64,000 nt of DNA from positions 372,001 through 436,000 of the forward strand of contig NZ_AP026830.1 of assembly GCF_026000775.1 (NCBI RefSeq). Direction: 5' to 3'. Both the position numbers and the translations under genes were made by a program. The stretch comes from Vulcanisaeta souniana JCM 11219. GTDB lineage: Archaea; Thermoproteota; Thermoprotei; Thermoproteales; Thermocladiaceae. Shown one piece after another: positions 42,589-52,378 of the stretch (position 1 is the stretch's first letter; each line of letters opens with the position of its first letter). Below the pieces are notes generated by a model. That model made no database searches and was not told where the DNA came from. It saw nothing but the letters and a program-made list of their open reading frames with translations.

Positions 42589-43569
42589 ATGAAGCTGGTA
42601 ATAATAAGTGGTAAGGACGTTGACGTGGTAATCGATAATAAGGATGGTGCAGCAGGGCTCATAAATGCGGTAGCAACTGCCTTTAAAGATTACAGTACCG
42701 GTAGGGTTAAAATGCCCCAGAGGACGGTTATTTACTTGGATAATGATTGGTGGGGTGTAATGCCCTGTGGTTCACGTAATATAGGGTTCTCTGTTAAGGT
42801 TGTTAACGTTATTGAAGGTAATAAAGCCCGTGAATTGCCAACCACCCAAGGCATTGTCATTCTAATGGATGACATAACTGGAGTTCCACTGGCGGTTATT
42901 AATGGCACTGCGATGACTGCATGGAGGACAGCTGCGGCCACTGCTGTGTCAATTAGGTACATGGCTCGACGTGCTGACAATGTTGCGATTATTGGTGCCG
43001 GGTTACAGGCGAAGTACCACGTGCTATTACTTACCAGAGTGTTTCCAATAAGGAAGTTAATAATATACTCCAGGACGAGAACTAAGGCCATTGAGCTAAT
43101 GAAGGTAGCGCAGGGCAGGGGCGTTGACGCCATGGTTGCGGATACAGGCCATGATGCAGTTAAGCATGCGGACGTTGTGATTACGGCAACCACAAGCAGG
43201 GAACCAGTGCTCCTGGGGTCTTGGTTGCATGATGGTATTCACATAGCGTCTATTGGTGCACCTGAGATTAATTCCAGGGAACTTGATGATGAAGTAATAC
43301 GTAGAGCATCGGTGATTGCCGTGGATTCACGTGTGGCCGTCACTAATGAGACTGGGGATGTAATAATTCCTATTAGGAATGGGTTAATAACTGAAAATAA
43401 TTTAATAGAGATAGGTGAGATAATAAGTGGTTTAAGGCGTGGTAGGTCAGGAGATAATGACATTACATTGTTTAAATCCGTCGGTATTGCGGTGGAGGAT
43501 TTGGCCGCTGCGTCGTATATCTATAAAAATGCTGAAAGTAGAGGTATAGGTAATGCAGTAGAGCTATAG
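42589..43569 (+). CDS. Ornithine cyclodeaminase/mu-crystallin family (archaeal alanine dehydrogenase-like)
   Basis: 326 residues. Typical features are VAIIGAGLQAKYHVLLLT (NAD(P) fold near residue 130), the preceding TAWRTAAATAVSIRYMA, and ADVVITATTSREPVLLGSWL. Family members deaminate amino acids or reduce imines, for example alanine dehydrogenase in Archaeoglobus or ornithine cyclodeaminase. The substrate is not determinable by eye. A TATA-like GCTTAAAATT is centred 27 bp before the ATG. Confidence 0.87.
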   Translation: MKLVIISGKDVDVVIDNKDGAAGLINAVATAFKDYSTGRVKMPQRTVIYLDNDWWGVMPCGSRNIGFSVKVVNVIEGNKARELPTTQGIVILMDDITGVPLAVINGTAMTAWRTAAATAVSIRYMARRADNVAIIGAGLQAKYHVLLLTRVFPIRKLIIYSRTRTKAIELMKVAQGRGVDAMVADTGHDAVKHADVVITATTSREPVLLGSWLHDGIHIASIGAPEINSRELDDEVIRRASVIAVDSRVAVTNETGDVIIPIRNGLITENNLIEIGEIISGLRRGRSGDNDITLFKSVGIAVEDLAAASYIYKNAESRGIGNAVEL

Positions 43570-43669
43570 AGTTTAAAGTTTATGTAAATAATGTAATAGG
43601 TTACGTGAGTTTGTAGTGGAAAATGTTGGAGAAAAAGATTTATAAACACGCTATGTGACACTGATGTTG

Positions 43670-44113
43670 GTGATTCACGTGGTGTCTCTTGTGACAATTA
43701 AGGAGAAGAGTACCGAGGAAATCCTCGAGGACGTTGACATAAAGTACATCCTGAGATGCATCCTTAGATTATCCCCAACTGAGGTAGAGATTTATTATCT
43801 ATTGCAGAATAAGGCTAAGGAACCATTAACCGTGGCAGAAATAGCCAAGGAAATGAGCAAATCAAGAAGCACCATTGAGAGGTCCTTGGTGAAGCTCGTT
43901 CAACTTGGACTAATAGCCAGAAGGCCAGTACTGGCTAAGAATGGAGGATATACGTACGTTTACTACACTAAGCCCATAGACTATGTAAAGCAAAAATTAT
44001 TACAACTGGTAAATGCATACTATGAGAAGTCTAGACAGTTAATTGAGAACTTAACGTCGGCAGCGTTAATGGAGTCGCTGAACAGCATGGCAGCCGAGGA
44101 AAACGTGGAATAA
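43670..44113 (+). CDS. Winged-helix transcriptional regulator (TrmB/Lrs14-like)
   Basis: About 147 residues: winged helix with LSPTEVEIYYLLQNKAKEPL, LTVAEIAKEMSKSRSTIERS as the recognition region and wing RRPVLAKNGGYTYVYY, followed by a dimerising helix (LLQLVNAYYEKSRQLIENL). This fits small archaeal DNA-binding proteins of the TrmB or Lrs14 kind. Several GTG or ATG codons compete for the start; a TATA box ATTTATAAA at 43638-43646 favours the GTG at 43670. Confidence 0.8.
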   Translation: MIHVVSLVTIKEKSTEEILEDVDIKYILRCILRLSPTEVEIYYLLQNKAKEPLTVAEIAKEMSKSRSTIERSLVKLVQLGLIARRPVLAKNGGYTYVYYTKPIDYVKQKLLQLVNAYYEKSRQLIENLTSAALMESLNSMAAEENVE

Positions 44114-44130
44114 AAATCAAAAGCCAGAAA

Positions 44131-44547
44131 CTACCTTCTTTCTAAACCCAGGTCCGTAATTAAATCATTTAAGCCCTCCTCCACGGAATACATTATGAAG
44201 TTGATGTCCAGTGTCTTATCTACAATCATTATTAATGCCAATTTGCCTATGGACTTCGCAATCAATAAGTCCTGACCAATAGAGATAACTATCTCAGAAA
44301 GGCTTGCGTTCTCCAGCACCTTTCTTAAATTAGTCTCTAGGTTTTTGATTGATGAAACAATGAGCGCGCCAAGTAACTTAGGATCAATGTTATTGTCATC
44401 CTTCAAATTAGAGGCTATTGTGAATCCATCCATCGTAACAAGACCAACGAATTTAATTAAATCACTTGATTCCAATATTTCACTTAACTTTTGCCTAACT
44501 CGCTCGGTCAATGTTTTTCCCGGTGAAACACTGCCAGATGATAACAC
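44131..44547 (-). CDS. Roadblock/LC7-like domain protein
   Basis: 138 residues with the longin-like roadblock pattern: EILESSDLIKFVGLVTMDGF, LLGALIVSSIKNLETNLRKV, SEIVISIGQDLLIAKSIGKL and LALIMIVDKTLDINFIMYSV. Roadblock proteins form dimers and partner small GTPases in archaea and bacteria (MglB-like). No GTPase of the Ras or Arf type is adjacent. The GTG start is 28 bp from a TTTAAAA element, so it is probably leaderless. Confidence 0.78.
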   Translation of the reverse strand: MLSSGSVSPGKTLTERVRQKLSEILESSDLIKFVGLVTMDGFTIASNLKDDNNIDPKLLGALIVSSIKNLETNLRKVLENASLSEIVISIGQDLLIAKSIGKLALIMIVDKTLDINFIMYSVEEGLNDLITDLGLERR

Positions 44548-44822
44548 ATTTTCTATTTTAAGTTATACCTTTTAAATTCTTTACTCAGAACGTGAACTAA
44601 CGCCTTTAAGGATTATAATTAAACTAGGCATGAACTTTAACCGCCTAGTTAGGGATTTTTAGTATTAAGACCGGTCAATTAAACGGCCTTGGATTAAGTG
44701 TGAACTAACCTTATTCCAATAGTAGGTCTCTTGGTGTCAATATGGTGCAGTTTAGATTTTCAAAGTACTTAGGCATAAAATAAATTTTGATAATATTAAG
44801 GTTGAAAATTACTGAATTAAAA

Positions 44823-45281
44823 TTATGAGCCTTCATTGTTGCCTTGAATAGATTGTTCTCCCTGTGTCTTTAGCCATTGTTCAACGATGTCGTATCCGTA
44901 GATCGCTTTAAACATTTCACGGCCTAACCTAGTCATCTTTAGGGGGGTCCATGGAGGGTCGAAGACAACATCGATTTCTATGTCTTTGGCATCAGGTATT
45001 GCCTGCTGTATGGCAGCACCAACTTGGTAACCTAGGTTTTCTGATAATGGGCAACCCACGGCTGTTAATGTCATTTTAACATGCACCACCTTATCGTCAT
45101 CAATTGTCACCTCATAGATAAGTCCTAAATCGTATACGTTTATTGGTATTTCTGGGTCGTAAACATTACGCAGTATTTCTATTAATTCCTTGGTCTTCTC
45201 GCTAGGTAGGTTTGTCTTAAATATTGGTTCCTCTGCCTCCTCGTTTGTGGCATTGCTTGCTTCTTCATTAGACACTGCCAT
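44823..45281 (-). CDS. DUF59/MIP18 family iron-sulfur assembly protein
   Basis: 152 residues. After an acidic N terminus of about 30 residues the MIP18/PaaD-like domain runs from ELIEILRNVYDPEIPINVYD through GLIYEVTIDDDKVV, MTLTAVGCPLSENLG with the conserved cysteine, and VVFDPPWTPLKMTRLGREMF. Homologues act in Fe-S cluster delivery or as PaaD-like factors. The gene is divergent from Sua5, each with its own TATA box. Confidence 0.88.
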   Translation of the reverse strand: MAVSNEEASNATNEEAEEPIFKTNLPSEKTKELIEILRNVYDPEIPINVYDLGLIYEVTIDDDKVVHVKMTLTAVGCPLSENLGYQVGAAIQQAIPDAKDIEIDVVFDPPWTPLKMTRLGREMFKAIYGYDIVEQWLKTQGEQSIQGNNEGS

Positions 45282-45368
45282 TATTAATCACCAACAGTGT
45301 CACGGTTAATCATTTATAAACCTAACTAGCTTAATAATTGCACGTGGCCGAGATTGGTTTATAAATAA

Positions 45369-46472
<1,104 letters not shown>

Positions 46473-46603
46473 CTAGGGTTCTTAGTTCATTCTAACTTTT
46501 CATAAATAGTAACCATTAATTACTGGTGCTAATTATTGGCAAGACATTGTGTGTGGATCAAAGTTAAAAATGCATTGGCAATACCTACAATGGGTGTCAG
46601 GGG

Positions 46604-47533
46604 ATGATAACAATAATAGGTAGTGGGCGTGTTGGTGCAACCGCAGCTGCCTTCCTAATGTTCTTCGAGCTAGACAATGAAATCACACTAATTGATGTAA
46701 TAAAGAACCTGCCTCAAGGTGAGGCTGTAGACCTTAATCATGCAGCTGCTATACTTGGTAAGTCAGTTAGGTACAAGGGTAGTAATGATTATAAGGACAT
46801 GGAGGGTAGCGACATTGTAATAGTGACGGCGGGTTTAGCCAGAAAGCCTGGAATGACTAGGGAGGAATTAGCGGCTAAGAACGCTGAGATCATAGCTTCG
46901 GTGGCGGATCAAATCAAGAGATATGCGCCAAACTCCATAGTCATAATCACCACGAACCCGCTTGATGCCATGGTTTATGTTCTCTACAAGAGACTGGGCT
47001 TCCCAAGGAATAGGGTCATTGGATTCAGCGGTGTACTGGACTCAAGCAGGATGGCTTATTACGCATCCCTTCTCATTGGTATAGCGCCTGAGTCAATAAT
47101 ACCGGTTGTCCTTGGGCAGCATGGCGAGAACATGTACCCGGTTCCCGAGGCGTCCTTCGTGTATGGTAAGCCGCTCACCGAATTCATAACTAAGGAGCAG
47201 TATGACGAGATAGTGAAGAAGACCATCCAAGCCGGCGCAGAAATAACGAATCTAAGAGGTTTTAGTAGCAACTGGGGTCCAGCAGCCGGTCTGTCGTTAA
47301 TGGTTGATTCGATAAAGAAGAATAGAAAGAGGGTATTCGAGGTATCGGCGTATTTAGATGGTGAGTATGGTGTAAGGGATGTATTTGCCGAGGTACCTGT
47401 GGTACTTGGTAAGAATGGCATTGAGAAAATAATCGAGTTGAAACTCAACGATGAGCAGAAAAAGAAGTTCTTGGCGAGTATTGATGCAATAAAGAAGAAC
47501 CTAATGCAAGTTCCTCCTCAGTACCTATCATAG
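46604..47533 (+). CDS. mdh: Malate dehydrogenase (LDH/MDH family)
   Basis: 309 residues. The NAD fold IIGSGRVGATAAAFLMF ends at the cofactor-selecting acid in LIDVIKNLPQGEA; the substrate loop is GLARKPGMTREEL, the catalytic aspartate-arginine region VIGFSGVLDSSRM, and the catalytic histidine VVLGQHGENMYPVP. Loop residues fit malate rather than lactate. It interconverts malate and oxaloacetate in central carbon metabolism. A TATA-like element lies near 46567. Confidence 0.92.
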   Translation: MITIIGSGRVGATAAAFLMFFELDNEITLIDVIKNLPQGEAVDLNHAAAILGKSVRYKGSNDYKDMEGSDIVIVTAGLARKPGMTREELAAKNAEIIASVADQIKRYAPNSIVIITTNPLDAMVYVLYKRLGFPRNRVIGFSGVLDSSRMAYYASLLIGIAPESIIPVVLGQHGENMYPVPEASFVYGKPLTEFITKEQYDEIVKKTIQAGAEITNLRGFSSNWGPAAGLSLMVDSIKKNRKRVFEVSAYLDGEYGVRDVFAEVPVVLGKNGIEKIIELKLNDEQKKKFLASIDAIKKNLMQVPPQYLS

Positions 47534-47557
47534 TAAGCGTCATAAATGCATTAAAAA

Positions 47558-47974
47558 TTACGTCAAATTCTTTAGATAAGCATGAATTTTTATTCGTAAT
47601 GCTGCGATGATTCTGGACATGATCTCATCATGGATAAGCATATACCTAACAATGTCCTTTATAGTATTGTCAAAATTATTTATGTAATTACTAATGAATT
47701 CCGGGTCATCCGTTAATGAAATACCATCATGCACGTTCTTCAGAAAATCCTTGAATGCCATAGTAGTATCATTACCTAGGCAAATCATGGTACCCTCCAT
47801 GTTCCTCAACATGCTGTCCTCCTTATGTAAGTGATCCCTTAAAGTATTTAGAAGTTGATCCTGTATTTCATCACTACCAGCCTTACTTATCAGTAGGAAG
47901 ATCATGTAATGCTCAACTACCATAACTGAGTAGAAAGTCATTAGTAAATTCATAGCATTCTCCAGGCAATCCAT
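47558..47974 (-). CDS. Helical hypothetical protein
   Basis: About 138 residues, predicted all alpha, with histidines and acids spaced along helices (VVEHYMIFLLISKAG, TLRDHLHKEDSMLRNMEG, YMLIHDEIMSRII), reminiscent of hemerythrin- or ferritin-like bundles but not matching either motif. No family recognised. The ATG at 47974 is placed by a TATA-like element near 48004; the ATG at 47995 is the alternative. Confidence 0.6.
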   Translation of the reverse strand: MDCLENAMNLLMTFYSVMVVEHYMIFLLISKAGSDEIQDQLLNTLRDHLHKEDSMLRNMEGTMICLGNDTTMAFKDFLKNVHDGISLTDDPEFISNYINNFDNTIKDIVRYMLIHDEIMSRIIAALRIKIHAYLKNLT

Positions 47975-48029
47975 GCTACTGCCTTTGCTGCCCATAATAT
48001 GTTTTTAGTACCAGAGCACCAGTACTTGT

Positions 48030-48275
48030 TTATTTCTTGGCTGCCTTTTTGACTTCGCCAACAACTTCTCCATACATGCTAATTGAAAACTGCTTTCCGC
48101 ACTTAGGGCATGTTATTGAAATACCCATATTATACCAGGACTCACCAATCTCAGTCTCAAAGGTATGGCCACAGTAAGGACACTTAGCCCTAACCCTAAG
48201 CATCCTCTCAGGCATTCCACCACTGTAATCCCAGTCCTCAGGGAACTGCCATTCTTCGCCTCCTTCGCCACTCAT
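48030..48275 (-). CDS. Small zinc-ribbon protein
   Basis: About 81 residues: an acidic, Trp-rich N terminus (GEEWQFPEDWDYSGG) and one zinc ribbon, RAKCPYCGHTFETE and ITCPKCGKQFSI, followed by a lysine-rich tail. The spacing fits a C2C2 zinc finger that may bind nucleic acid or a protein partner. The ATG at 48275 is 26 bp from a GTTTTTAAC element; GTG/ATG codons at 48290/48287 are alternatives. Confidence 0.7.
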   Translation of the reverse strand: MSGEGGEEWQFPEDWDYSGGMPERMLRVRAKCPYCGHTFETEIGESWYNMGISITCPKCGKQFSISMYGEVVGEVKKAAKK

Positions 48276-48637
48276 CGAAGGAGGCATCACCTAGTAAGTT
48301 AAAAACATTACTATTTACGGATTACGAATTTTCATTATATGAGCCTGGCCTCAGTGAGTTGTATTGTACTTTACGGGACTCAGAAGGTAATTAAGTTTAA
48401 TCGTTCGCTAGGTATATGAATATGCATTACTATTGTCATGTTGATGCCATGTTTACCTAAAGTTTCGTCCTCACATTGTCTCATGGTGTCCTCTTTAATA
48501 TGTTATTTCCATAGGTCTAACGAATTCCGTGCTTAACGTAATCCATGGGACTCTTACATAAGGGGATTAGGAGAGGATTAATTGGATCACCGTGGTTAAT
48601 TAGTATTTTAAATCTTAGATTATTTCAGAAGAGGACA
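48276..48637. other. Intergenic region, 362 bp
   Basis: AT-rich, with the TATA-like elements of the two flanking genes at about 48297-48305 (minus) and 48605-48613 (plus). I see no ORF, repeat or RNA fold I can support in the rest. Confidence 0.45.
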
Positions 48638-49354
48638 ATGAGAGTTTGTTCATTGTTCTCAGGGGGCAAGGACTCCACCTATGCATTGCATTGGGCGGTG
48701 CTTAAGGGCTTCGATGTAGTTTGTCTGCTTACGTTAAGGCCTCACCGTGGTGATTCCTGGATGTTTCACTACCCAAACATCGAATGGACTAAGTACCAAG
48801 CTGAGTCATTGGGGATTCCTCAATATGTGTGTGATACTAGTGGAATTAAGGACCTGGAGCTTGAGGACCTAAGGAGGGCCTTTATTGAGGTCAAGGGTAA
48901 GTACGAGGTTGATGGTATTGTCACTGGGGCTTTACTGTCTGATTATCAAAGGATGATGATAAACATGATCGCCCACGAAGTTGGGCTTAGGGTTTACTCA
49001 CCACTGTGGAGAAAGAACCAAGTTGATTACCTAAGGGATTTATATCGACATGGTTTTAGGTTTATGCTAACGTCGATAAGTACCGTGGGCATAAGCCCTA
49101 GGTTACTGGGTAAGGTGTTGACGCCCAGTGACATTGAGGAGTTAATAGGGGCTGCATTGAGGTTTGGCTTTAACCCAGCATTGGAGGGCGGTGAGGGCGA
49201 GTCCTTTGTTGTTGATGCGCCGTTGTTCAGGGAGGAAATAGTGATTGGGGATGGTGAGGTGCATAGGTTAGACCAGTACTCGTGGATTTACATAATAAAG
49301 TCCATATACCTAAAGCCAAAGGTTTTAGTTAATCCAGTAACGACTAGTCAATGA
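48638..49354 (+). CDS. Dph6-like diphthine-ammonia ligase / ATP-PPase
   Basis: About 238 residues. The PP-loop SLFSGGKDSTYALHWAVLKG is near residue 4-23, followed by family motifs GALLSDYQRMMINMIAHEVGL, YSPLWRKNQVDYLRDLY and ALEGGEGESFVVDAPLF. In eukaryotes Dph6 amidates diphthine on elongation factor 2; archaeal members are expected to do the same on aEF2. The frame is open to 48545, but a TATA-like ATTTTAAAT centred near 48609 supports a leaderless ATG at 48638. Confidence 0.87.
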   Translation: MRVCSLFSGGKDSTYALHWAVLKGFDVVCLLTLRPHRGDSWMFHYPNIEWTKYQAESLGIPQYVCDTSGIKDLELEDLRRAFIEVKGKYEVDGIVTGALLSDYQRMMINMIAHEVGLRVYSPLWRKNQVDYLRDLYRHGFRFMLTSISTVGISPRLLGKVLTPSDIEELIGAALRFGFNPALEGGEGESFVVDAPLFREEIVIGDGEVHRLDQYSWIYIIKSIYLKPKVLVNPVTTSQ

Positions 49355-49360
49355 ATTGAT

Positions 49361-50644
49361 ATGGGTTATGTGCTTAGGAACTGTGATTTTGTACTAACAT
49401 GGATCAATGAAGAACTCAGGATCCTTAGGAAGGTGGATGTGGCTGTTGAGAATGGCTTAATAGTCAATGTTGGTAACATTGGTAGCGTTGGTCTTGAGGA
49501 AATTAATTGCTCAGGTCATGCCGTGATACCAGGGATTGTGAATGCCCATACCCACACACCAATGTCGCTATTGAGGGGTTTCTTTGATGATGCAGAGTTA
49601 AAGCTGTGGCTTGATAGGATGTGGACTGTTGAACGTGAGTTGGTCCCTGAGGTCATAGCCCTTGGCAGTGAGCTTTCGATTATTGAAATGATCATCAGCG
49701 GTACAGCGGCTTTCATAGATATGTACCATCACCCAGACGTAACAGCAGATATTGCGTTAAGGTATGGATTAAGGGCCGCCCTAGGACCTACATTCATTGA
49801 TACGCTTAGGGATCCCGCGCAGGTGGAAAATGAACTTAGAAATTTTGTGAGTAGGTACAGGGGATCGCGGTTAGTGATACCCATAATCAATGTACATAGT
49901 GCCTACACTGTCAGCAAAGATACGTTGCTTAGGGCTAGGGATCTCAGTAATGAGTTAGATTTGCCAATACAGATACATGCGTCTGAGACGAGGGATGAGG
50001 TTTACAGGGTAAAGCGGGACTACGGTGTCTTTCCCGTTGAATATCTAAACTCTCTCGGTCTTGTGTCCAGTAGGTCGCAACTTATTCACCTTGGTTGGGT
50101 TACTAATTGGGAGTTAAATATCATAACTAGAGCCAATGCCCGCGTTACGCATGCTCCAACATCAAACATGAAGTTAGCCACTGCGGGTCACTTTCCCATG
50201 AGGGAATTAATGGATATGGGAGTGTTGGTAACACTTGGTACGGATGGTCCAGCCAGTAACAATTCCCTTGATATGTTTAGGGAAATGAAGATGGCAGTTC
50301 TGCTTCAAAGGCATTCGTATTGGGACGTAGGTATTAAGGCAATTCACGCATTTAAGGCAGCCACATTAAATGGATATAGGTTATTGGGTATTAATGGTGG
50401 TTGTATAAACAAGGGTTGCATTGCGGATTTAGTACTACTTGACCTAAGTAGTCCAAGGCTTCAACCTGTTAGGTATGATAATATCCTATCAAACATTGTT
50501 TATTCGGCGGATGGTTCAGACGTGAGTATGTCGATGGTAAATGGCAGAATAATCTACGATAGGGATCGGGATTACGAGTTGCTGAGGAATCGTGCAGTGA
50601 AAATAGGGGAGAAATTAAATGATTTTATTCAAAGGTTCCTATAA
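49361..50644 (+). CDS. Amidohydrolase (MTA/SAH deaminase-like)
   Basis: 427 residues of the cytosine/adenosine deaminase branch of amidohydrolases: metal motif VIPGIVNAHTHTPMSLLRGF near residue 58, IQIHASETRDEV, SQLIHLGWV and the aspartate motif VTLGTDGPASNNSLDMF. Close in pattern to 5'-methylthioadenosine/S-adenosylhomocysteine deaminases, which recycle adenine nucleosides. It starts 7 bp after the Dph6-like gene and is probably cotranscribed. Confidence 0.87.
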   Translation: MGYVLRNCDFVLTWINEELRILRKVDVAVENGLIVNVGNIGSVGLEEINCSGHAVIPGIVNAHTHTPMSLLRGFFDDAELKLWLDRMWTVERELVPEVIALGSELSIIEMIISGTAAFIDMYHHPDVTADIALRYGLRAALGPTFIDTLRDPAQVENELRNFVSRYRGSRLVIPIINVHSAYTVSKDTLLRARDLSNELDLPIQIHASETRDEVYRVKRDYGVFPVEYLNSLGLVSSRSQLIHLGWVTNWELNIITRANARVTHAPTSNMKLATAGHFPMRELMDMGVLVTLGTDGPASNNSLDMFREMKMAVLLQRHSYWDVGIKAIHAFKAATLNGYRLLGINGGCINKGCIADLVLLDLSSPRLQPVRYDNILSNIVYSADGSDVSMSMVNGRIIYDRDRDYELLRNRAVKIGEKLNDFIQRFL

Positions 50645-50647
50645 AAT

Positions 50648-51598
50648 CTATGGGAATGGGTCATTAGGATAGTGAGCAACGACCACTTTATTCATGCCTT
50701 CCCTGCTCCATGCCCTGCCCATGACCTCTGTATTAAATGCCGACGCCACATTACCAGCACCATCCACCGCAATCAACCCAATATTACCTGGTCCAAACAT
50801 CCTTGTAACATAATCAACCGCCTGCCTAACAGCATCATCCAGCCTAGTGCCGCTCTTAACGAGTGTCGCTACCCTGAACGACGCCATGGCCCTGATAATA
50901 AATTCCCCAATACCCGTAGCCGAGACCGCACATACACCATTTTCCGCCCAATAACCAGCCCCCGGCAAAGGAGAGTCGCCAACGCGACCAGGCCACTTTA
51001 GTATTGTCCCTCCAGTTGATGTTGCCGCGGCTAGGTTGCCATTCCTGTCAAGGGCCACCGCGCCCACAGTGCCTGTTAAGCCAAACCTTTTAGCAAGTTC
51101 TATGTTTTTCTCGTAACGTGAACGTAAATTCCTAATTAGGGATTTATACCTATTGATCTTTGCTTCATTAATTAGTTCAGTAGATGGTACCCAAAGACCG
51201 AATTGCTTGGCTAATTCCTCTGTGCCATTTCCAGTGATTAATACGTGATCCGTCTTCTCCATGACAAGCCTGGCAAGCCTTATTGTATTAATTACGTGCT
51301 TAACAGAGGCCACTGCGCCAACACTGAGGTCCTTACCCCACATGATGCCGGCGTCCTGCTCGACTTCGCCATATAAATTCAAGACAGATCCTCTACCGGC
51401 GTCGTAGGATCCATCATACTCCATGGTAGTGACGGCCTCGGTGACCATGTCCAAGGCATCACCTCGTTTAGCAGCCTCTAGACCGGTATTGACAGCATCA
51501 ATCAAACCATTTAGATACCTCTGTCTGTGCTCCTCATTTATGAAGGAGCTTGCGCTACCCGCACCCCCATGTATTGCAATGACCGCCTTTGTGTTCAT
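50648..51598 (-). CDS. Isoaspartyl peptidase/L-asparaginase (Ntn hydrolase)
   Basis: 316 residues. The precursor is expected to cut itself before the threonine in LTGTVGAVALDRNGNLAA (near residue 175), giving the N-terminal nucleophile; the glycine-rich ATSTGGTILKWPGRVGDSPL and SATGIGEFIIR follow as in the family. The N-terminal AVIAIHGGAGSAS is also typical. It hydrolyses isoaspartyl dipeptides or asparagine, useful for damaged proteins in a thermophile. Its 3' end is 4 bp from the convergent amidohydrolase stop. Confidence 0.92.
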   Translation of the reverse strand: MNTKAVIAIHGGAGSASSFINEEHRQRYLNGLIDAVNTGLEAAKRGDALDMVTEAVTTMEYDGSYDAGRGSVLNLYGEVEQDAGIMWGKDLSVGAVASVKHVINTIRLARLVMEKTDHVLITGNGTEELAKQFGLWVPSTELINEAKINRYKSLIRNLRSRYEKNIELAKRFGLTGTVGAVALDRNGNLAAATSTGGTILKWPGRVGDSPLPGAGYWAENGVCAVSATGIGEFIIRAMASFRVATLVKSGTRLDDAVRQAVDYVTRMFGPGNIGLIAVDGAGNVASAFNTEVMGRAWSREGMNKVVVAHYPNDPFP

Positions 51599-51726
51599 CA
51601 GGGACCAGGGATGTTTGTACTTAATATTATTAACTGTCAGTGCTGTATATCTATGTGTAATATATGAATATTTTATTAATTTAGGGGCATAAACTGATTT
51701 TTATTGCGAACAATATTTTACAGTGT

Positions 51727-52305
51727 ATGTCGAGTAAGTTAACGAAGACTGAGGAGTTGGCGGCCAAGTTGTATTTCAACGAGGGCCTAAAGCCGAAGGA
51801 GATAGCACAGAAGCTTGGTATTTCCGTGAACACTGTTTATAAGGCAATATCTAAGTATAGGGCATTCGTGAAGAACCTAGATCAACCACTACCACAGTCG
51901 GGCAACGAACAGCCAAGTAATGATTCATTGCAATTGACTGATAATAATTATAGCCTAAATGCTTATAGTGTATTCAACGTTAAACTTTCTATAATAACCA
52001 ATTCGCCATTGCCAGTTATCAGTAATAGCGAGCCTAATGATACCATTGACAAGAGTGAGGTGGTTAAGGAACTAAGGGGGCTTAGGGAGTTACTCGGCAA
52101 GCTTATTGCTAAAGTCGAGGAGCTTGAAAAAAGAGGCAGTTGTGTGCCTAGTACTGGGAGTAATCATGAGAAGGAGGATGATTATTCATATAACGAGCCA
52201 ATAAACAGTACTGCGCAGAATAATTACTTACTGCCTGATTTTATCCGTGATAACCCATGGGTTGACGTAATAAAGTCAATCCACAGTACAGCAGAGTCCT
52301 CATGA
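51727..52305 (+). CDS. HTH protein with a C-terminal coiled coil
   Basis: 192 residues. An N-terminal helix-turn-helix of the sigma-like type (TKTEELAAKLYFNEGLKPKE, IAQKLGISVNTVYKAISKYR) covers residues 5-50. A polar linker rich in Asn, Ser and Pro follows, then a helix likely to form a coiled coil (VVKELRGLRELLGKLIAKVE, about residues 118-140) and a disordered tail. DNA binding is expected but the target is unknown. The membrane AAA-like protein gene begins 73 bp downstream on the same strand. Confidence 0.75.
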   Translation: MSSKLTKTEELAAKLYFNEGLKPKEIAQKLGISVNTVYKAISKYRAFVKNLDQPLPQSGNEQPSNDSLQLTDNNYSLNAYSVFNVKLSIITNSPLPVISNSEPNDTIDKSEVVKELRGLRELLGKLIAKVEELEKRGSCVPSTGSNHEKEDDYSYNEPINSTAQNNYLLPDFIRDNPWVDVIKSIHSTAESS

Positions 52306-52345
52306 GTGCGTGTCTCTGATTTCTTTCAGTTTTACCGTGAAGAAT

Positions 52346-52356
52346 AATTTATAAAG
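52346..52356 (+). promoter_or_regulatory. TATA box of the membrane AAA-like gene
   Basis: AATTTATAAAG is centred 28 bp before the GTG at 52379, giving a leaderless transcript separate from that of the HTH gene. Confidence 0.5.
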
Positions 52357-52378
52357 TACTTTCTATGCCTCATATAAT

